Source of the DNA: Streptomyces misionensis
GTDB lineage: Bacteria > Actinomycetota > Actinomycetes > Streptomycetales > Streptomycetaceae
Length of the DNA stretch: 64,000 nt
Direction: 5' to 3'
NCBI RefSeq assembly: GCF_900104815.1
Contig: NZ_FNTD01000004.1
Span: 5,348,501 to 5,412,500, forward strand
The notes beneath the pieces are model-generated. The model was not told the origin of the DNA and did not search any database. It worked only from the letters and a program-made list of their open reading frames with translations. Position numbers and translations under genes: made by a program. Shown here piece by piece: positions 38,654 to 46,812 of this stretch (the first letter of the stretch is position 1; each line of letters starts with the position of its first letter).

Positions 38654-39922
38654 TCAGTGCACGGTGGCGGCGCCCTGCGGCGCCTGTCCGCCGATGACGG
38701 TGTTCTCGCCGTGGCGCTGCCACGGACGGGCGATGAGGACGAGGCACAGGAAGGCGCACCCGAAGCCGATGACCATGAGGGCGGCCATGGGCTTGTCGCT
38801 GCCGGTGCCCAGGGCGCCGACGACGGGCGCCGCGATGCCGCCGAAGAGGCACTGCCCGGCGCCGATGACGCCCGAGGCGGCACCACCGGACCGGCGGCCG
38901 ATCTCCTGGCCGATGGTCATGATCGAGGGGATCGTCAGCCCCATCGCGAACATGCACAGGAACATGAAGACCAGCGAGGTGGTCAGGGTGTTGCCCGCGG
39001 TCACGGAGACGATCGCGTGTCCGGCCGAGGCCGCGAGACCGACGGTGACGCCGATGGTGAGCAGCCGGTTCAGCCCGGCCTTGGCGGCGAGGTTGCCGAC
39101 CATCGCGCCGCCGATCAGGATGCCGACCGCGGTGACCGCGAAGGACAGGCTGTACTGGGTCGCGGAGAGCTTGTAGACGTCCTGGAAGACGAAGCTGGAG
39201 CCGGAGATGTACGAGAACAGGGCGACGTTGGCGAAGGAGAACACCAGCACGTAGCCGAGGAACGAGCGTTCCGCGAGCAGGCTCCGCATGGACCGGAAGG
39301 CCGTGGCGACGCCCCCGGAGTGGCGCCGCTCGGGCGGGAGGGACTCCGGCAGGGCCACGGCGACCGCGATCAGCAGGACCACGCTGAGGGCGGCCAGGAC
39401 GACGAACAGGGCCCGCCAGGAGAAGACGTTGGTGATCAGGCCGCCGAGCACCGGCGCGATGATCGGGGCCACCGCGAAGATGACCGACAGGATCGAGAAC
39501 CGCTTCGCCGCCTCCTGGCCCCGGTACCAGTCGCCGACCACGGCGCGGGCGAGGACCATGCCGGCCGAGCCGGAGACGCCCTCCAGGACGCGGGCCGTGT
39601 TCAGCAGTTCCGTGCTGGTGGCGACGGCACACAGCACCGAGAACACGGCGAACAGCGCGGACCCCCACAGCAGCAGCCTGCGGCGGCCGGTGGAGTCGCT
39701 GACCGGGCCGATCAGCAGCTGTCCGACCAGCATGCCCAGCAGGTAGGCCGTCAGGCTCAGCTGGACGCTGGAATCGGCGGCGTGCAGGTCGTGGCCCATG
39801 TCCGGGAACGCCGGTAAGAGCATGTCGGTGGCCAGGGGGGTGATCGCGGTCAGCGACGCCAGCAGCAGGATCACGGCCCCGCCCCGGGCCGGAGGCGTGC
39901 CGTGGAGCGGACGAGCTTGCAT
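38654..39922 (-). CDS. MFS exporter, Bcr/CflA type (TTA codon)
   Basis: The 422-residue transporter has twelve hydrophobic segments, motif A in the 2-3 loop (LIGPVSDSTGRRRLL) and the drug/H+ antiporter motif C-like segment in the fifth helix. Bcr/CflA members export drugs or metabolites. Leu36 is TTA (plus-strand 39815-39817), pointing to late, bldA-dependent expression. It is probably the exporter or self-resistance function of the islet, heading the minus-strand operon with the flavoprotein and SDR, and divergent from the MarR gene. Confidence 0.9.
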   Translation of the reverse strand: MQARPLHGTPPARGGAVILLLASLTAITPLATDMLLPAFPDMGHDLHAADSSVQLSLTAYLLGMLVGQLLIGPVSDSTGRRRLLLWGSALFAVFSVLCAVATSTELLNTARVLEGVSGSAGMVLARAVVGDWYRGQEAAKRFSILSVIFAVAPIIAPVLGGLITNVFSWRALFVVLAALSVVLLIAVAVALPESLPPERRHSGGVATAFRSMRSLLAERSFLGYVLVFSFANVALFSYISGSSFVFQDVYKLSATQYSLSFAVTAVGILIGGAMVGNLAAKAGLNRLLTIGVTVGLAASAGHAIVSVTAGNTLTTSLVFMFLCMFAMGLTIPSIMTIGQEIGRRSGGAASGVIGAGQCLFGGIAAPVVGALGTGSDKPMAALMVIGFGCAFLCLVLIARPWQRHGENTVIGGQAPQGAATVH

Positions 39923-39991
39923 CCGACGAGCCTTTCGTGGTGTGGGTTGTCGGTCCCGCGGGCCGCCGGTTCTCGGCCGGACCCCGAGATA

Positions 39992-40016
39992 GTTACACTA
40001 TGGTTCAGTGATTAAC
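39992..40016. promoter_or_regulatory. Candidate MarR operator between MFS and MarR genes
   Basis: CACT-ATGGTTC-AGTG (39996-40010) lies within a wider GTTACACT...AGTGATTAAC inverted repeat, in an AT-rich patch just before the MarR ribosome site. This is where a MarR repressor would control itself and the divergent exporter. Confidence 0.55.
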
Positions 40017-40031
40017 AATATGGAGGTCTCC

Positions 40032-40553
40032 GTGATCCCGTCCACCCCCAGCGACCAAGTCACCCTGTGGTGGCGGCAGGCCCGTCCGGATCTCGACACC
40101 CATTCCATGGATGTCTTCGGACGGCTGCGCCGCCTCCAGGTCCTGGTGGAGCTGGAGGCCTCCACGACCCTCGCCGGCGTCCAGCTCACGTCGAGCGAAC
40201 TCGACGTGATGGTCACCCTGCGGCACGCCGACACACCGCTCATCGCCCGCAACATCGCCGCGCTGCGCGGCTGTTCGCGGGCCGCGATGAGCAACATCCT
40301 CGCGAAGATGGAGAAGCGCGGCCTCGTCGTGCGGGAACCCAACCCCGCCGACCGCCGCGCCGTCCTGGTCCGCCTCACGGACGCCGGGGAGCAGCTGACC
40401 GATACCGTCTTCCCCAAGCGCCTCGCCCTGGAGGCGGACCTTCTCTCCCAGCTTTCCGAAGCAGAGCAGCACCAGGTCGCCGAAGCCCTGGACCTGCTCG
40501 TGAACGCGATGCTGCGCCGCTCGCCGCTGCCTCCGGACCCGGAGGCGGTCTAG
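40032..40553 (+). CDS. MarR family regulator (islet)
   Basis: The 173-residue protein has the winged helix (about 60-125: LIARNIAALRGCSRAAMSNILAKMEKRGLVVREPNPADRRAVLVRLT-type region) between dimerisation helices. GTG 40032 is preferred to ATG 40008 because GGAGG sits five bases upstream. MarR proteins often respond to phenolic compounds, which suits an aromatic-acid pathway. A hairpin separates it from the LysR gene. Confidence 0.88.
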   Translation: MIPSTPSDQVTLWWRQARPDLDTHSMDVFGRLRRLQVLVELEASTTLAGVQLTSSELDVMVTLRHADTPLIARNIAALRGCSRAAMSNILAKMEKRGLVVREPNPADRRAVLVRLTDAGEQLTDTVFPKRLALEADLLSQLSEAEQHQVAEALDLLVNAMLRRSPLPPDPEAV

Positions 40554-40558
40554 GTACA

Positions 40559-40588
40559 CGGCGGCGCCGCCCCGAGGGGCCGCCGCCG
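40559..40588 (+). terminator. Hairpin between MarR and LysR genes
   Basis: CGGCGGCG (40559-40566) pairs with CGCCGCCG (40581-40588), with an inner CCCC-GA-GGGG stem. It is a terminator or attenuator limiting read-through. Confidence 0.55.
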
Positions 40589-40615
40589 ACGCAACAGCAC
40601 AACGGGGGAAAAACT

Positions 40616-41515
40616 GTGCGACGCGATCTCGACATACGTCCGTTACGTACTCTCGTCACCATCGTGGACGTCGGAGGCTTCCGCCGGGCCTCCAAGGTCC
40701 TCAGCATCTCCCAGCCCGCGGTCAGCCAGCACATCCGCCGCCTGGACGCACTGATCGGCGAGCCCGTCTTCCGGGAGACCGGCCCGAGCCTGAAACTGTC
40801 CGCCGGCGGCGAGGAGCTGCTGCGCTTCGCCCGTCAGCTCGTGCGCACCAACGACGAACTCGTCACCCGGCTGTCCGCCCACCGCCCCACCGGACGCCTG
40901 GCGCTCGGCGTGTGCGAGACCCTGGTCGGCGTGATCCCGACGCTGCTCGCCGAGCTGAAGGCCCACGTCTCCCTGGTGGACACGAGCGTGCTCGCGGGGC
41001 CGGGCGACGAGCTGACCGACCAGCTCGCCGAGGGCGCCATCGACATGCTCCTCAAGGTCGGCGAGCCCCGGAAGGCGGCGGACCGGGTCATCGGCGCCAT
41101 CGAGTGCGCCTGGTTCGGCGAGACGGCCCTGCTCGACGACGCCTCGCTGCCCCTCGCCGTCTTCGCCGGCCGCACCACGCCCCTGCGGCAGCTCGCCGAG
41201 GAGACCCTCACCTGCGCGTCCCGCCCCTGGCACGTGGTCTACCGGGGGGTCGGGGTGGAGGACGTCGTGGGCGTCTGCCGGTCCGGCGTCGGCGTCAGCC
41301 TGCTGTTCGCCGCGGCCGAGGACCGCTGGAACCTGCCCGTCGTCCCGCGCGGGCGCCTGCCCGAGCCCGCCCGGCACCTGCCGGTGATCCTCGCCGCGGG
41401 GGCGCGCCTGGCGCCGGGGCTGGCCGGCCAGGCGCGGGAGGCCGTGGAGGAGGCGATGAGCGACTACACCTGCACGGCCCCGGAACCGGGCCACCTGGCC
41501 AGGCGGGCGTCCTGA
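40616..41515 (+). CDS. LysR family regulator (islet, TTA codon)
   Basis: The 299-residue regulator has an N-terminal LysR helix-turn-helix (about 5-62, VGGFRRASKVLSISQPAVSQ) and a substrate-binding domain (about 88-290). GTG 40616 has GGGGGAA upstream; the frame is open far upstream but unconserved. Leu10 is TTA (40643-40645), so the regulator itself is probably bldA-dependent and could time the whole islet. The T-N11-A palindrome at 33914 is its most likely target. Confidence 0.9.
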   Translation: MRRDLDIRPLRTLVTIVDVGGFRRASKVLSISQPAVSQHIRRLDALIGEPVFRETGPSLKLSAGGEELLRFARQLVRTNDELVTRLSAHRPTGRLALGVCETLVGVIPTLLAELKAHVSLVDTSVLAGPGDELTDQLAEGAIDMLLKVGEPRKAADRVIGAIECAWFGETALLDDASLPLAVFAGRTTPLRQLAEETLTCASRPWHVVYRGVGVEDVVGVCRSGVGVSLLFAAAEDRWNLPVVPRGRLPEPARHLPVILAAGARLAPGLAGQAREAVEEAMSDYTCTAPEPGHLARRAS

Positions 41516-41522
41516 AGCGGTA

Positions 41523-42194
41523 CTAGAACAGCCTCAGCTTGTCGTCCTCGATGCCGCGCAGGGCGTCGTAGTCCATGATGTGGCAGTCGATGCCGCGGTC
41601 GGTGGCGAGCACACGGGCCTGGGGCTTGATCTCCTGCGCGGCGAAGATGCCGCGGACCGGGGCGAGGTGCGGGTCGCGGTTCAACAGGTCGAGATAGCGG
41701 GTGAGTTGCTCCACGCCGTCGATCTCGCCCCGGCGCTTGATCTCGATCGCGACCGTCTGCCCGTTCGCGTCCCGGCACAGGATGTCCACCGGGCCGATCG
41801 CCGTCATGTACTCGCGGCGGATGAGCGTGTAGCCCTCGCCGAGCGTCTCGATGCGGTCGGCGAGCAGTTCCTGGAGGTGCGCTTCCACGCCGTCCTTGAT
41901 CAGGCCCGGGTCCACGCCCAGCTCGTGCGAGGAGTCGTGGAGGATCTCCTCCATCGTGATGATCAGTTTCTCGCCCGCCTTGTTGACGACGGTCCACACG
42001 CCCGCGTCCTCACCCGTGCCCTCCTTCAGCGTGCAGGGCGGCGACATCCAGTTGAGGGGCTTGTAGGCCCGGTCGTCGGCGTGGATGGAGACGCTGCCGT
42101 CCGCCTTGACCAGGATCAGGCGCGGCGCCGAGGGGAGGTGGGCGGTGAGCCGGCCGGCGTAGTCGACCGAGCACCGGGCAATGACGAGACGCAT
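41523..42194 (-). CDS. nucS: Mismatch-specific endonuclease NucS/EndoMS
   Basis: NucS provides the non-canonical mismatch repair of actinobacteria, which lack MutS and MutL. The 223-residue protein has the N-terminal dimerisation domain ([21 protein letters not shown]) and a C-terminal RecB-like nuclease domain with [23 protein letters not shown], giving the Asp, Glu and Lys catalytic residues. ATG 42194 is the conserved start; the frame is open to 42344. It marks the return to core gene order after the islet. Confidence 0.96.
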   Translation of the reverse strand: MRLVIARCSVDYAGRLTAHLPSAPRLILVKADGSVSIHADDRAYKPLNWMSPPCTLKEGTGEDAGVWTVVNKAGEKLIITMEEILHDSSHELGVDPGLIKDGVEAHLQELLADRIETLGEGYTLIRREYMTAIGPVDILCRDANGQTVAIEIKRRGEIDGVEQLTRYLDLLNRDPHLAPVRGIFAAQEIKPQARVLATDRGIDCHIMDYDALRGIEDDKLRLF

Positions 42195-42480
42195 GGTCCG
42201 CAACGCTACTCGACACCCGTCGCCGCACGCGATTCGCCCGTCCCACCGGTTGCGGATCGCCCCGGTTGTCCCTGATTTATCCCTGGAAACTCTTGTTCGT
42301 CCTTGGCCGATTGTGGGCGCAACCCGACCGTTCCATATACCCATTCTGGTGGTGTCGTCACCGACCGTTGCCTACCGTAGGAACGGGAGGTCGCGGTCCA
42401 TGTACTCAGCGTGTTTGACGGCCGAACTCCCTTTGTCCGTCCGGCAACCCCTGTTCATCGGGGGTGCGAGAGGAGAACCC
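42195..42480. other. Divergent intergenic region nucS / SCO5389-family gene
   Basis: No gene or clear repeat is seen in these 286 bases; they presumably hold the two divergent promoters. Confidence 0.4.
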
Positions 42481-42873
42481 ATGTCGCTCGACGTCTCACC
42501 GGCCCTACTCGAAGCGGCCGAGCGAGGCGAGGTCGACGAAGCAGAATTCGTCGACTGCGTCCGGACCTCCCTGCCCTACGCGTGGGAGATGATCAGCTCC
42601 CTGGTGGCCCAGCTGAAGGTGGACGGCGGGCCCTTCGCCGACAACCAGACGCCGCCGCCGGACGAGCAGGCGCGCGGCCAGTTGCTGCGTGCGCTCGCCA
42701 GTGACGCCATCCGCGGTGCGCTGCAACGGCACTTCGGTGTGCGGCTGGCCTTCCAGAACTGCCACCGGGTGGCGGTGTTCCCGCTGGACCCCTCGGTGGA
42801 CGAGAGACTGGCCCGCTTCACCTCGGTGCGGGCCCAGCTGCTGAACCAGTCGCCGGAACTTCGGGACTGCTGA
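42481..42873 (+). CDS. Conserved hypothetical protein, SCO5389 family
   Basis: The 130-residue acidic soluble protein has no membrane segment or recognised motif. It begins MSLDVSPALLEAAERGEVDEAEF and sits beside nucS, the position of the streptomycete-conserved SCO5389 family. GAGGAGAACCC precedes the ATG. Function is unknown. Confidence 0.85.
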   Translation: MSLDVSPALLEAAERGEVDEAEFVDCVRTSLPYAWEMISSLVAQLKVDGGPFADNQTPPPDEQARGQLLRALASDAIRGALQRHFGVRLAFQNCHRVAVFPLDPSVDERLARFTSVRAQLLNQSPELRDC

Positions 42874-42910
42874 CCCGCGGCTCCGGCACGTCCGGGGCAG
42901 CGCGTCGCCT

Positions 42911-42959
42911 GCTTGCCGCTCCGCCCGCGGGAGGTGCATTCGGTGCCGGGGCGGCAAGC
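42911..42959. terminator. Convergent terminator-like inverted repeat
   Basis: GCTTGCCGC (42911-42919) pairs with GCGGCAAGC (42951-42959) between two convergent genes; the loop is long and GC-rich. Confidence 0.5.
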
Positions 42960-42995
42960 CCCCCAGGTGGCTCGCCGGTTGTTCACGTCCGCTGG

Positions 42996-44024
42996 TCAGC
43001 GCAGCCGGGGCAGCACCTCGGCGCCCAGGCGGCGCAGGGTGTCCTCCGTCGCCGCGAGATCGCCCGAGCCCTCGACCAGCAGGGCGAACCGGGAGATGCC
43101 CGTGCGCTCCGCGGTGGCCGCGAGCCGGTCGCCGGCGAGCCGCGGGGTGCCCACCGGGTGCAGCCCGCAGAGCAGTTCGGTGTAGGCGTGCGGATCGCGC
43201 ATCGCGCGGCTGCGTCCGTCGACCGTCACATGCGCGTCGAGCCCCTGTTTCAGCCAACCCGGCATGGCCTTCATCAGGGTCTCCACCGCGTCCTGCCGCC
43301 GGTCGGCCAGCTGGCAGACCCCGGCCGCGACATGCCCGGCGTCCGCGATCTCCTCGGGCGGCCGGCCCGCCGCGCGGGCGCAGCGCCGCCACAGGGCGAC
43401 CATCTCGGCCTTCTCCTCGTCCCCCGCGTGCATCCCGAGCAGCATCGGCAGCCCGCGCTCGGCGGCCAGCCGGACGGTCGCCGGGGAGGTGCACGCGACG
43501 ACGACCTCGGGGCCCGGGGCGTCGGTCAGCGCCTCCGAGGGGCGCGGTACGACGGGGACCTCGCGGAAGCTGAACCGCTCGCCGCAGGCCGCCACGGCCG
43601 GCTCGCGCAGCCAGCGCAGCAGCAGATCGAGCGACTCCGGGAACCCGCGTTCGTACGCGTCGAGTCCCTTGCCGAACACCTCCAGGTCCACCCAGGGGCC
43701 GCCGCGGCCCACCCCGAGGGTGAACCGCCCGCCGCTCGTCAGGTGCAGCAGCGCGGCCTGCTCGCCCAGGGCGACCGGGTGGGCGGTGGGCAGTACGCTG
43801 ACCGCCGTGCCCACCCGGACGCGGCGGGTGCGGCCGAGCAACAGGGCGGCCAGGGTGACCGCCGACGGACAGGTGCCGTACGGCACGAAGTGGTGCTCGG
43901 CCAGCCAGACCGAGTCGAGACCGGCCTCCTCGGCGACCTCCGCCGAGCGGACCGCCCGGTGCAGCGCCTCACCCTGGCCCTGGCCCGGGAACTGGGCGCC
44001 CAGCACAAAGCTTCCTACGTACAT
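42996..44024 (-). CDS. LLM class flavin-dependent oxidoreductase
   Basis: The 342-residue protein is a luciferase-like (beta/alpha)8 monooxygenase, with LDSVWLAEHHFVPYGTCPSAVTLAALLLGRTRRVRVGTAV-type segments and GRFTLGVGRGGP characteristic of the F420/FMN superfamily. Substrate and cofactor (FMN or F420) are undetermined. ATG 44024 (MYVGSFVLGAQFPGQG) is the natural start; the frame is open upstream to 44402. Monocistronic. Confidence 0.88.
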   Translation of the reverse strand: MYVGSFVLGAQFPGQGQGEALHRAVRSAEVAEEAGLDSVWLAEHHFVPYGTCPSAVTLAALLLGRTRRVRVGTAVSVLPTAHPVALGEQAALLHLTSGGRFTLGVGRGGPWVDLEVFGKGLDAYERGFPESLDLLLRWLREPAVAACGERFSFREVPVVPRPSEALTDAPGPEVVVACTSPATVRLAAERGLPMLLGMHAGDEEKAEMVALWRRCARAAGRPPEEIADAGHVAAGVCQLADRRQDAVETLMKAMPGWLKQGLDAHVTVDGRSRAMRDPHAYTELLCGLHPVGTPRLAGDRLAATAERTGISRFALLVEGSGDLAATEDTLRRLGAEVLPRLR

Positions 44025-44244
44025 CGCGTTTCCCGCTTCCTCGGCTCCGACCCGAGCTCCCCTACCGGCATAACCGTCTGACACGTGCGCAGGACACGGC
44101 CTGGTGGGGTAATTGACGGATTGTCTGCAGAATTCGCCGCTCCGCAGGGGGACTTGTACCGGTTGGCGCCCTTCGCCTGCCCCCGTCGGCGGCGCGTAGG
44201 CTGGACGCAGACCTTGCCTGCCGTCGAGCCCCGAGAGGTGTCCC
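44025..44244. other. Divergent intergenic region
   Basis: This 220-base spacer separates the LLM oxidoreductase and a small zinc-ribbon-like gene. No convincing motif was found. Confidence 0.3.
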
Positions 44245-44577
44245 GTGTCCCCGCGCCGCAACCGACCGAAGGCCGCCGGCTCGTCCGGCCCCAGCGCCGA
44301 GGACGACCGCACCGGCCGGTACGGCGGCTTCCAGTCCACGGAGCACTGGCAGGGCGAGGAGTGGAGCGTGCGCCATGTCGCGGGCGCGAGCGCCGAGGGC
44401 AAGACCTACCGCTGCCCGGGCTGCGACCAGCTGATCCCCTCCGCCGTCCCGCACGTGGTGGCCTGGCCCGACCACGCGGGCGTCGACGACCGCCGCCACT
44501 GGCACAAGGCCTGCTGGAACGCGAAGGACCGCCGCACCACGCGGGTGCAGCGGTCCCGTAACGCGCCGCGGTTCTAG
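44245..44577 (+). CDS. Small treble-clef-like zinc-binding protein
   Basis: The 110-residue basic protein has a CPGC knuckle (YRCPGCDQLI) followed about 28 residues later by HWHKACW, a Cys/His spacing that could bind one zinc ion, as in HNH or treble-clef folds. Similar streptomycete proteins are often labelled ATP/GTP-binding without visible P-loop support, and I see none here. GTG start with GAGAGGTG upstream. Function is unknown. Confidence 0.75.
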   Translation: MSPRRNRPKAAGSSGPSAEDDRTGRYGGFQSTEHWQGEEWSVRHVAGASAEGKTYRCPGCDQLIPSAVPHVVAWPDHAGVDDRRHWHKACWNAKDRRTTRVQRSRNAPRF

Positions 44578-44599
44578 CGGCGGCTCCAGCGGGTGGGGC

Positions 44600-45484
44600 T
44601 CAGACGTCCCGGCCGCGCAGCAGGGCGTACGCGCCGGCGCCGGCCACCGCGGTCAGCCCCAGCATGATCCACAGCGGGTCCCAGCCGGTGGGGCCGGAGT
44701 TGCTGATGGCGTTGTCGTAGAAGACGCTGAGCTGGCTCGGGAACGAGTACTCCAGCAGGAAGTCGCGCACCGCGTGCAGCGAATCCGTGGCCATGAACAG
44801 CGCGAGCACCAGCGGGGCGAGCACCAGGCCGATCATGATGGTGATGGCGCCCGCGGAGTGCCGGATCATGGAGCCGACCAGCAGCGCGAGCAGGCCGAGC
44901 AGGGCGATGTAGAGGCTGACGCCGAGGGTGGCCTTGGCCCAGTCCCCGCTCGAGGGCGTACGCGCGCCGCTGCCGGACAGCATGGACGTCTGGACCATGG
45001 CCACGAAGGTGGTCGACACGATGGTCACGACGAAGGCGACGACGAAGAACACGATCGCCTTGGCGGCCAGCACCCGGCCCCGGCTCGGGCACGCGGTCAT
45101 CGTCGTACGGATCATCCCGGTGCCGTACTCCGACGCGGTGGTCAGCACGCCGAGGGTGATGACGCACATGCTGCCGACGAGCAGTCCGAAGAACCCGAAG
45201 GAGAGCGGGTTCGTGCCGCTGAGCGAGGAACTGTCGGTGGTGTCGCTCACCAGCGCCCCGGCCAGCAGGCCGATGCCCACGACCAGGACCAGGAAGACGC
45301 CGAGCGTCCAGATCGTGGAGCGGACGGACTTGATCTTCGTCCACTCGGAGGCCACCGCGTGCCCCAGGTGCGTGCGCACGACCGGGATCGGCGAGGTGTA
45401 GCCGGGGTACGAGCCGCCGGGCGCCGCCTGCCAGTCGGGCGCGGCTGCGGGTGCCTGCGGCATCGGGGGCTGGTGGGTGCTCAT
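44600..45484 (-). CDS. ABC exporter permease with Pro-rich N-terminus (pair 1)
   Basis: The 294-residue protein has an unusual Pro/Ala-rich cytoplasmic N-terminus (about 1-45) followed by the ABC-2 permease pattern (HLGHAVASEWTKIKSVRSTIWTL, then SEYGTGMIRTTMTACPSRGR) and about six membrane helices. ATG 45484 overlaps the ATPase stop (ATGA). It belongs to the same subfamily as the permease at 46813; the pairs appear to have arisen by tandem duplication. Confidence 0.9.
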   Translation of the reverse strand: MSTHQPPMPQAPAAAPDWQAAPGGSYPGYTSPIPVVRTHLGHAVASEWTKIKSVRSTIWTLGVFLVLVVGIGLLAGALVSDTTDSSSLSGTNPLSFGFFGLLVGSMCVITLGVLTTASEYGTGMIRTTMTACPSRGRVLAAKAIVFFVVAFVVTIVSTTFVAMVQTSMLSGSGARTPSSGDWAKATLGVSLYIALLGLLALLVGSMIRHSAGAITIMIGLVLAPLVLALFMATDSLHAVRDFLLEYSFPSQLSVFYDNAISNSGPTGWDPLWIMLGLTAVAGAGAYALLRGRDV

Positions 45485-46683
45485 CGGGCGTCCTCGGGCT
45501 GGGTCGTGTCGGAGGAGGGGGCGGGGGGAGCGGCGGGGGCGGCCGGAGCCGGGGGAGCGGCGGGCGGCGGCGACTGCGGCCCCGGCTGCGCGTACGGGTT
45601 CGCCGGGGCGCCCGGAGCGCCGTACGGGCCCGCGGGCATGGCGAAGGGCTGCCCGCCCTGCTGGGGCGGCGGCGGGGCGTACCAGCCGGGCTGGCCCTGG
45701 CCGGGGACCGGCAGCGGCGGCTGGACGCCGGGCGGCAGCGGCTGCTGGAGGCCCGCCTTCTGGTCGGCCGTCGAACGGTAGTCCACCGCGCCCTGGGTCA
45801 TCCGCATGTACGCCTCCTCCAGCGAGGCCTGGTGCGGCGACAGCTCCCACAGCCGTACGCCCGCCTCGTGCGCGAGGTCGCTGATGCGGGGCAGCGCCAG
45901 CCCGGTCACGCGCAGCGCGCCGTCCTGTTCGGGCAGCACATGGCCGCCCGCCTCGGTGAGCGCGGCGGCGAGCTTGTCGCGCAGCTGCGGCTCGGTGTCC
46001 GGGGTGCGCACCCGCGCGAAGTCGGCGGAGTTGGCCGAGATGAAGTCCGTCACGCTCATGTCGGCGAGCAGCTGCCCGCGCCCGATCACGATGAGGTGGT
46101 CGGCGGTCAGCGCCATCTCGCTCATCAGGTGCGAGGAGACGAAGACCGTACGGCCCTCGGCGGCGAGCGCCTTCATCAGGTTGCGCACCCAGAGGATGCC
46201 CTCGGGGTCGAGGCCGTTGACCGGCTCGTCGAACAGCAGCACCTGGGGGTCGCCGAGCAGCGCGGCGGCGATGCCGAGGCGCTGGCCCATGCCGAGGGAG
46301 AAGCCCTTGGACCGCTTCTTCGCCACGTCCTGGAGGCCGACGACGCCGAGCACCTCGTCCACCCGGCGGGCCGGGATGCCGGACAGCTGGGCGAGGCTCA
46401 ACAGGTGGTTGCGGGCGGAGCGGCCGCCGTGCACGGCCTTGGCGTCGAGCAGCGCGCCGACCTGGCGGGGTGCGTTGGGCAGCCTGCGGTAGGGGTGGCC
46501 GCCGATGGTCACCGAGCCGGACGTGGGGTTGTCCAGCCCGAGGATCATCCGCATGGTGGTGGACTTGCCCGAGCCGTTCGGCCCGAGGAAGCCGGTCACG
46601 GAACCCGGCCGCACCTGGAAGGAAAGGTTGTACACGGCGGTCTTGTCGCCGTACCGCTTCGTCAGGCCTACAGCCTCGATCAT
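45481..46683 (-). CDS. ABC exporter ATPase with Pro-rich C-terminal tail (pair 1)
   Basis: The 400-residue ATPase has Walker A GPNGSGKST, a degenerate signature (KGFSLGMGQRLGIAAALLG), Walker B QVLLFDEPVNGLDPEG and a bacitracin-exporter-like C-terminal domain. It continues into about 85 residues of Pro/Ala/Gln-rich, probably disordered tail absent from its paralogue at 47625. ATG 46683 (MIEAVGLTKRYG) matches the paralogue start; ATG 46695 is the alternative. Substrate unknown. Confidence 0.92.
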   Translation of the reverse strand: MIEAVGLTKRYGDKTAVYNLSFQVRPGSVTGFLGPNGSGKSTTMRMILGLDNPTSGSVTIGGHPYRRLPNAPRQVGALLDAKAVHGGRSARNHLLSLAQLSGIPARRVDEVLGVVGLQDVAKKRSKGFSLGMGQRLGIAAALLGDPQVLLFDEPVNGLDPEGILWVRNLMKALAAEGRTVFVSSHLMSEMALTADHLIVIGRGQLLADMSVTDFISANSADFARVRTPDTEPQLRDKLAAALTEAGGHVLPEQDGALRVTGLALPRISDLAHEAGVRLWELSPHQASLEEAYMRMTQGAVDYRSTADQKAGLQQPLPPGVQPPLPVPGQGQPGWYAPPPPQQGGQPFAMPAGPYGAPGAPANPYAQPGPQSPPPAAPPAPAAPAAPPAPSSDTTQPEDAR

Positions 46684-46812
46684 GCTCGCACCCATCGGAC
46701 GGTTCAGGACAGCGGGGACCCGCCCCCGTAAGGGTTAGGAGGATATCGGGGCGCTGACGGTTCCGCCCAAAGGAAAGTAAAGCCGGAGCAATACGGTGGG
46801 TGAACGGGCGGG

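Noticed and set aside
36555..39668. 1037-codon frame covering the SDR, flavoprotein and MFS genes as a single protein
   Set aside because: Only the last 267 codons have a recognisable domain; the rest is the off-frame of two other genes. The GGAGG-preceded GTG at 37358 explains the true start.
31068..41515. Islet considered as a mobile element or integrated plasmid
   Set aside because: No integrase, transposase, tRNA attachment site or terminal repeats were found, and base composition is like the flanks; gain by recombination or loss in relatives is simpler.
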